Assembly (NCBI RefSeq): GCF_900130065.1 | Contig: NZ_FQXV01000006.1 | Coordinates: 124,001-188,000, forward strand | Reading direction: 5' to 3' | DNA: 64,000 nucleotides | DNA from: Sporobacter termitidis DSM 10068 | Lineage (GTDB): Bacteria > Bacillota > Clostridia > Oscillospirales > Oscillospiraceae | Part shown: positions 59,099 through 64,000 of the stretch, in pieces | Layout of the letters: the number at the start of each line of letters is the position of its first letter | Position numbering within the stretch: the stretch's first letter is position 1 | Notes under the pieces: model-generated | What the model was told of the DNA's origin: nothing | Database searches by the model: none | What the model saw: only the letters and a program-made list of their open reading frames with translations | Program-made: the position numbers and the translations under genes

Positions 59099-60073
59099 TT
59101 AGTATATCCTGCTTATTTCCGGCCATATTCTTATGATTTCATCCAACCTTGGATCACCGACAACGGATGAATTTCCTCTCTCGTTCATGATTGTCGGCTG
59201 CAGAATAAAACCGCCGTTCGGGCCATATTCCTCAATACACCGTTTTGCCTCGGCTATCGCCACTTCCACAGTCGCTTCGTTATAGCTGCACGGACCGGAA
59301 GTATCCCAGCCGCCTTCAATGACCAGGCGCCCATAAAACTCCTTTTTGATTCTTTGAAGATCGTTCATAATCTGTGCGGAGCTCCAGATCTGTATGCCTA
59401 ATTCAACAAAATCTTCAAGGATATCTTCGCACTTGCCGCAAATATGCTGTGCGAATACAACACCTTTGGCCGTCACACAGTCAACGATCTTTCTATGGTA
59501 CGGCTTGATGACCGAACGATAAACCTCCGGCGACATAAATAAGCCCCTTGCCGTCGCAAGATCGTCAAAGTAAGTAATGACATCCGGACGATAAGCGTCA
59601 ATTACCCCGCTCAGGCACCGCGTAAAATAGTCTGTCAACGCCGAAAAGAATTCACCGCATTCATCGGGATCTTCAAACAGCGCGCACAGCGCGTTTTCAA
59701 ATCCCATAAATGCAACGAGCCGTTCAAAAAGTCCGGTTGCACTGATCACATTAATCAATCTTTCTGATTTGTCGATATTTTTCAGGTCAGACTTTGCACA
59801 TGATTCAAAGCCATATTGATTGGGGTCAGGAAAAACAACTTTTTTTCTCCAATCGGATATCTCAGTAAACAAGAATTTATTGGGTTCAGGTATGGCGCCG
59901 TCCCGTGTCAAAATCCAATTCACGCCGAACACATCCCGACCCGTTTCATAGGGATGGTTCATTAGAGCCGATGCCGATCTGAAATAATGATATACCTCCG
60001 AAGTCAAAGGGACGTATTCGGGCTTACCCCAATTTATGACTTCGAGCCCGTTCTCTCTAGGTGTCAGCGCCAT
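59099..60073 (-). CDS. URO-D family protein 4
   Basis: A 324-residue protein. ATG 60073 follows AGGAGGAATTAATAA. It shares the fold landmarks YFDDLATARGLFMSPEVYRSVIKPYHRKI and GGFILQPTIMNERGNSS, but the HDDWG strand is FDDLA and the histidine strand reads QHICGKCEDILEDFVELGIQIW. HxCGxC is like the H-x-C zinc motif of MtaA/CmuA methyltransferases, so this one may be a zinc methyltransferase. It follows a binding-lipoprotein gene by 135 bases and is probably cotranscribed with it. Confidence 0.8.
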   Translation of the reverse strand: MALTPRENGLEVINWGKPEYVPLTSEVYHYFRSASALMNHPYETGRDVFGVNWILTRDGAIPEPNKFLFTEISDWRKKVVFPDPNQYGFESCAKSDLKNIDKSERLINVISATGLFERLVAFMGFENALCALFEDPDECGEFFSALTDYFTRCLSGVIDAYRPDVITYFDDLATARGLFMSPEVYRSVIKPYHRKIVDCVTAKGVVFAQHICGKCEDILEDFVELGIQIWSSAQIMNDLQRIKKEFYGRLVIEGGWDTSGPCSYNEATVEVAIAEAKRCIEEYGPNGGFILQPTIMNERGNSSVVGDPRLDEIIRIWPEISRIY

Positions 60074-60208
60074 TTATTAATTCCTCCTGATACAATAACT
60101 ATAGTAGCCAATCTCCAGAGCTCTTTTGAGTCGGCATGTATCGCTTTTTTAAAGGCGGCCAAGCACGTCGATATGTACCTGGCCGCCGCGCTGATTTCAG
60201 TTTAATTT

Positions 60209-61408
60209 TTACGCGATGCCGGCATCCTTCTTCACCTGTTCAAAGAACGCCTTGTAGGTATCCTTTGTGACCATCTGGGGAGGGATGGCGTAGAATGTGA
60301 CCTTGTCCCCCGGGGCTCTTTTGGTACTCCACAGGGTGTCGGCCGTTGCTTTGCCGTCCATGATCGCAATCAGGCCGCAGAGGGGCGGGATCACGTACTG
60401 GTAATCATCAATAGCCATAGCGGCAACCCAGGCGCCGGTGTACCCGTTGTCCCACTCCTTGGCCAACTGATCGCTGCCGACGTCTATGATCAGGGCGTTT
60501 TTATTCAGATTCAGCGCTTCCACGGCTCGGGCGGCGCCTGAGGCAAACTGCTCTTGGCACGAGGTGATAAACCAGTATTTTATTTCCGAATGCGCCGTGA
60601 GGGTCGCCGTCGCCAGGTCATAGCCGGTCTGCTCATCAATGTTCCCCGTAACGGCGTCTACCTCGAAAATTTTCGAAGCGTTGCCGGGAAGCAGCCTCTC
60701 GAACTGCTCCTTGGCCCCATCAAAGCGGTCCTGGAAGTCCTGGTTCACTGAATAATTGAAATTCAGAAGGCCGATTTGCGACGCGTCGATATCGCCCCAG
60801 TAGGTTTTATAGTTGTCATAGAGCCATTGCAGTACGGCGTCGCCGGCTGTCTTGCCATCGATACCAGCCACGGGGACTATTTCACTGCCGCTGTCGTCGC
60901 GTACGGAGTTCAGAACGCCGACCACGGGGATCTTCGACTCGTCCAGGACTTCCTTGAAGCGCATACGCGTTGCCGGATCGAAGATCATCAGGAACCCGTC
61001 GACCTTCTGATCGATAAAGATCTGGATATTCTGCAGATAAGCGTCCATGTCATTGTTGGCGCAGTAGGTCGTCACTTTATAGTTGAATTTTGTCTCAAGC
61101 TCCTTTAAGCGATCTGCAATATTCTGCATTGTCGTATTTTGCCTGGGATAAGCCCAAACAATGTTATACGTTCTTCTTGACGCCGGGTCGACACCGTCGT
61201 CGAAATAACCGACAGAGTTCGCGCTCGCCGAGACGTCACCGTTCGCGCTGGGGGTGGCCGAAACCGAAGCGCCGGCTGCCGGAGTTGCCGAGGAACCGGG
61301 GGTAAGGGCACTGCTGTCAGCGCCGGGAGACGTTGCCGTCTGCGTGCCGCACGCGAAGAGGGTCAGAACCAAGAGAAACGCAAGGACTGCCGAGAGTGCT
61401 TTTTTCAT
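60209..61408 (-). CDS. Sugar-type ABC substrate-binding lipoprotein (orphan) 2
   Basis: A 399-residue lipoprotein, signal ending TLFAC (Cys20) and a Ser/Ala/Gly linker, then the binding fold (YNIVWAYPRQNTTMQNIADRL; DGFLMIFDPATRM; HSEIKYWFITSCQEQ; IIDVGSDQLAKEWDNGYTGAWVAAMA). It is paralogous to 37417-38622, with matched positions HSEIKYW and GYTGAWVAA. ATG 61408 follows AAGGAGGAAC. No permease or ATPase gene is nearby. The gene pairs with URO-D 4 downstream, as its paralogue pairs with an OYE-like reductase. Confidence 0.85.
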   Translation of the reverse strand: MKKALSAVLAFLLVLTLFACGTQTATSPGADSSALTPGSSATPAAGASVSATPSANGDVSASANSVGYFDDGVDPASRRTYNIVWAYPRQNTTMQNIADRLKELETKFNYKVTTYCANNDMDAYLQNIQIFIDQKVDGFLMIFDPATRMRFKEVLDESKIPVVGVLNSVRDDSGSEIVPVAGIDGKTAGDAVLQWLYDNYKTYWGDIDASQIGLLNFNYSVNQDFQDRFDGAKEQFERLLPGNASKIFEVDAVTGNIDEQTGYDLATATLTAHSEIKYWFITSCQEQFASGAARAVEALNLNKNALIIDVGSDQLAKEWDNGYTGAWVAAMAIDDYQYVIPPLCGLIAIMDGKATADTLWSTKRAPGDKVTFYAIPPQMVTKDTYKAFFEQVKKDAGIA

Positions 61409-61819
61409 TTAAGTTCCTCCTTGTTTTATTTCGAATTATTTGTTTCCAAATAAATTCTTACGTACAATTCGTGCCCCGTTACTTGACCCGTTTCAATACC
61501 GATGACAATCAACCCATTCGGATACCATGTATGCAATATTACTATAATATCAACTCTTTTTCATGAATATTTGTGACAATTATTCAATATGTAATTTGAC
61601 GTTTCGTATACGCAGAGAAAAGCCTGGCTAATTTTCGTTTAAAATATTGGTACTTATTCGAATTTAAATGAAGGTATTTTGCAAATTCAGATTTCAAAAC
61701 AACATTCATTTTACTAATTATAAGTAATCATGCTGTAAAATTGACTTTTTGACAGCATTGTGCTAATATTTTTAAGTATTATCAGAATTTTTTGGTCTCG
61801 CCGAAAAGGATATGAAGAC
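61409..61819. promoter_or_regulatory. Divergent noncoding region, binding protein 2 and PucR-like regulator
   Basis: A strongly AT-rich 411-base gap between two divergent starts. Short repeats such as TGAATA/TATTCA (near 61563-61584) occur, but no operator, RNA or small gene can be defended. Confidence 0.4.
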
Positions 61820-63460
61820 ATGAATTTTACTACAAACATGGTCTACGGCGCATTGAACGCATATCGGGTCTCCAAATTCATTCAGAAAGATAATACGCGT
61901 GAATACAGATGGATCTCACTGCTGCCCGAAAATTCGCATGATATGGAACGCGACATTTTATACGTTTGTCTCATGACAGAGGCCCTCAAACGGAATAAGG
62001 AAAATCAAGGATTTCATTATTTATGTATCTGTGATCGTTACTGGGATAATGACCAAGCATCAGAATTTTCCAGCGGCATGATCGTGATAAACGAGAACAA
62101 GGATGTGGCCTGGCTGCTCAATCTTGTCCAACAGCGCTTTCTCCGGCTTTCCGAATGGGAAACGAATATGCAGCTGGCGATTATAGATAATTGCAGTTAT
62201 CAAAGACTACTGGACCTCTGCGAACCCATATTGTGTAACTTTGTCTCTGTTCTTGATTCAACTTACAAACTATTAGCGCACACCACACATCAAAAAAGTG
62301 ACGATCCGATCAATGTTTCTCTGCTTGAAAAGGGGTATCATACAGAGGAAACGATTCGTAAATTTCAGTCGCAGAGGCGTCTGAAGCTGTATGCGGAGGA
62401 ACACGGACTTATTTTTGGCCATGCCGGCGAAATATCAATATATGATACCGTATGCAAATGGTGCCATTACGGCGGGGAGAACCTTTTGCAGACTGTAATG
62501 GTCTGCAGTAACACGCCACTGTCTGACGAATTGACTGAGCTATTTGATGTTCTGATGAAATATATCGATATCTGCTTCCAACGCGAGCAAAGGCAACTAT
62601 TGACGCCGAGCAAAATATACAGCTCCTTAATGCACGATATAATTTATGAAAATCTCAGCAATCCATATCGAATTGCCGATCAGGCCAAGCGCTCCGGAAT
62701 ACCTTACATAAGTAATTTCGATTTTTATAAAATTGTTTTTGAAGATATCGCAATCGTACCGATTGGCCGCTTTATTCAGGAACTGTCGTCATATCTTCCG
62801 TTTTCAAAGATAATTTCCCAGGACTTTGAAATCTGTGTCCTAAATATCTACGACTCACCTAAAATTACAGAGTATTCGCATAAAAATATCGAAAAGATTA
62901 TGCCCCTTTTGGAAAAATACAAGGGTATCTGTGGTGTAAGCGAGAGCTTTTCATGCCTTGCTGAGTTGAAAATGTTCGCCCATCAAGCGACATGTGCATT
63001 TAATATTGGAATAAAATTATACAATCTAGGAAACCATTGGAGCCTTGTCGAAAACATCTTCGAATCGGTTATGCAAAAACTTGAAAGCAGGGTGTTCTAT
63101 TACAACGATATTTATGTTTTCCATATACTGCAGTGTTCAGAAATCGGCTCTGCTGATTTGTTTACGAATTCACCTTATACTAAATCGCTCAAGACTCTAA
63201 TGGAATATGATAAAGAGCATGACGGCAATCTTATCGAGATACTGTATTGCTACCTACTGTGTGAACGCAGACCAACGGCTGTCGGAAACATACTTCATAT
63301 GCATCGAAATACCGTTCTTTATCATATTGGACGAATTATTGAAATCATAGGTACCGACCTCGACGATTATTGGGTACGGTTAAAATTAATGCTTGCGTTT
63401 CATTATCTCGAACTGCAGGCTGCAAACATTAAAAGTAACGAAGTGCACTCTGGGAAATAG
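61820..63460 (+). CDS. PucR/CdaR-type transcriptional regulator
   Basis: A 546-residue protein from ATG 61820, 11 bases after AAGGA; the longer frame adds 20 residues. The C-terminal 65 residues form the PucR HTH_30 domain (IEILYCYLLCERRPTAVGNILHMHRNTVLYHIGRIIEIIGTDLDD). The long N-terminal part has no recognised domain and contains GAF-like weak similarity only. It is divergent from the binding-protein 2/URO-D 4 operon, which it probably controls. The AT-rich composition compared with its neighbours (also true of the LysR 2 end) suggests a different age. Confidence 0.8.
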   Translation: MNFTTNMVYGALNAYRVSKFIQKDNTREYRWISLLPENSHDMERDILYVCLMTEALKRNKENQGFHYLCICDRYWDNDQASEFSSGMIVINENKDVAWLLNLVQQRFLRLSEWETNMQLAIIDNCSYQRLLDLCEPILCNFVSVLDSTYKLLAHTTHQKSDDPINVSLLEKGYHTEETIRKFQSQRRLKLYAEEHGLIFGHAGEISIYDTVCKWCHYGGENLLQTVMVCSNTPLSDELTELFDVLMKYIDICFQREQRQLLTPSKIYSSLMHDIIYENLSNPYRIADQAKRSGIPYISNFDFYKIVFEDIAIVPIGRFIQELSSYLPFSKIISQDFEICVLNIYDSPKITEYSHKNIEKIMPLLEKYKGICGVSESFSCLAELKMFAHQATCAFNIGIKLYNLGNHWSLVENIFESVMQKLESRVFYYNDIYVFHILQCSEIGSADLFTNSPYTKSLKTLMEYDKEHDGNLIEILYCYLLCERRPTAVGNILHMHRNTVLYHIGRIIEIIGTDLDDYWVRLKLMLAFHYLELQAANIKSNEVHSGK

Positions 63461-63496
63461 CTGTCTATCAAACAGCCATTCGCCCTCTTAAACAGT

Positions 63497-63527
63497 CAGC
63501 GCGCCGGGATAGAATCCCGGCGCGCTG
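63497..63527 (-). terminator. Hairpin after etfA
   Basis: CAGCGCGCCGGGAT (63497-63510) pairs perfectly with ATCCCGGCGCGCTG (63514-63527), 3-base loop. It is 20 bases after the etfA stop, between convergent genes; the following T-content is weak. Confidence 0.7.
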
Positions 63528-63546
63528 TGTCAAATCAATATTCACT

Positions 63547-64000
63547 TTACGCTTTGTACTTTTTGATGGCCTCGGTGAGGGCGGGGAGAACTTCCTTGAC
63601 GTCGCCCACGATACCGTAATCGGCAACGTCAAAGATCGGCGCGTCGGGGTCGCGGTTGATGGCGATGATGACATCCGACCCGGACATACCGGCCAGGTGC
63701 TGGATCGCGCCGGAAATGCCGCAGGCGATGTACAGCTTCGGGCCGACGGTCTTGCCGGTCTGTCCCACCTGATGCGCGTGGGATATCCAGCCGGAGTCCA
63801 CAGCTGCGCGGGAAGCGCCCACGACGCCGCCCAGAACGTCGGCCAGGTCCTTTACCAGCGCAAAATTTTCCGGCTTGCCCAACCCGCGGCCGCCGGAGAC
63901 GATGATGTCCGCCTCCTCCAGCTTCACGGCCGCCTCGGCTGCTTCTGCGATCTTCTCTACCAATGTTGTCCGGACGGTCCCTGCCGGCACGGGAATGTCT
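63547..64000 (-). CDS. etfA: Electron transfer flavoprotein alpha subunit, C-terminal part (partial)
   Basis: About 151 residues of the FAD domain of EtfA; the gene continues past the window's right edge. Clear family signatures are [65 protein letters not shown] and [23 protein letters not shown]. It binds FAD in the EtfAB heterodimer, which passes electrons from acyl-CoA or other dehydrogenases, or takes part in electron bifurcation. Its partner etfB is presumably upstream outside the window. Its presence at the edge of the catabolic island suggests a redox link. Confidence 0.93.
   Translation of the reverse strand, partial: DIPVPAGTVRTTLVEKIAEAAEAAVKLEEADIIVSGGRGLGKPENFALVKDLADVLGGVVGASRAAVDSGWISHAHQVGQTGKTVGPKLYIACGISGAIQHLAGMSGSDVIIAINRDPDAPIFDVADYGIVGDVKEVLPALTEAIKKYKA

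Overview
The window looks like a chromosomal segment of an anaerobic, moderately high-GC Clostridia-type Bacillota, possibly an Oscillospiraceae-like gut or sediment fermenter. The reasons are strong AGGAGG ribosome sites, a DUF4179/sigma pair, lipoproteins with Ser/Pro/Thr linkers, a glycyl radical enzyme, flavin/4Fe-4S reductases, an ETF subunit, a TPP-riboswitch ThiW importer and an FTR1/P19 iron system. No mobile element, CRISPR array or rRNA was found.

Region 1 (1-10.4 kb): an EFR1-like flavodoxin/ferredoxin protein, a URO-D family enzyme, an ECF sigma factor coupled to a DUF4179 protein, then a minus-strand catabolic operon in the order FAD oxidoreductase, aconitase X large and small subunits, MFS carrier, GntR/FadR regulator. 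A TPP riboswitch with its own terminator controls thiW.

Region 2 (10.4-27.9 kb): metal homeostasis. After a CPA1 antiporter comes a long minus-strand iron operon: FTR1 permease, P19 lipoprotein, DUF2318 protein, three FtsX permeases, two ABC ATPases, an FMN-binding lipoprotein, a DUF4418 protein and a DtxR-type regulator. Upstream lie feoA and a MocR-like regulator that carries 13 cysteines in 35 residues and has lost the PLP-binding lysine. Four GTTAG-N6-CTAAC-type palindromes precede these genes and probably define one iron regulon. An ArsR / HMA protein / Zn-Cd ATPase operon follows, with two matched ArsR-type operators.

Region 3 (27.9-35.4 kb): housekeeping and small genes (YnfA, YjbQ, a truncated GNAT, MmcQ, Fe-ADH, an XRE membrane protein, DUF1858), Lon with a TetR regulator sharing an operator-like palindrome, and a decayed tRNA-Ala 3' half.

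Region 4 (35.4-64 kb): an accessory catabolic island. It holds three Old Yellow Enzyme/dienoyl-CoA-reductase-like proteins, a glycyl radical enzyme with a ferredoxin-fused aldo/keto reductase-like protein but no activase, an amidohydrolase/bicupin/amidohydrolase cassette, a DASS carrier, three more URO-D proteins (one frameshifted), two paralogous sugar-type binding lipoproteins without permeases, two LysR and one PucR-type regulators, UbiA and DUF445 membrane proteins, and the end of etfA. The layout suggests import and stepwise anaerobic reduction, radical cleavage, hydrolysis or demethylation/decarboxylation of an unknown, possibly plant-derived or aromatic compound; the substrate cannot be read from sequence.
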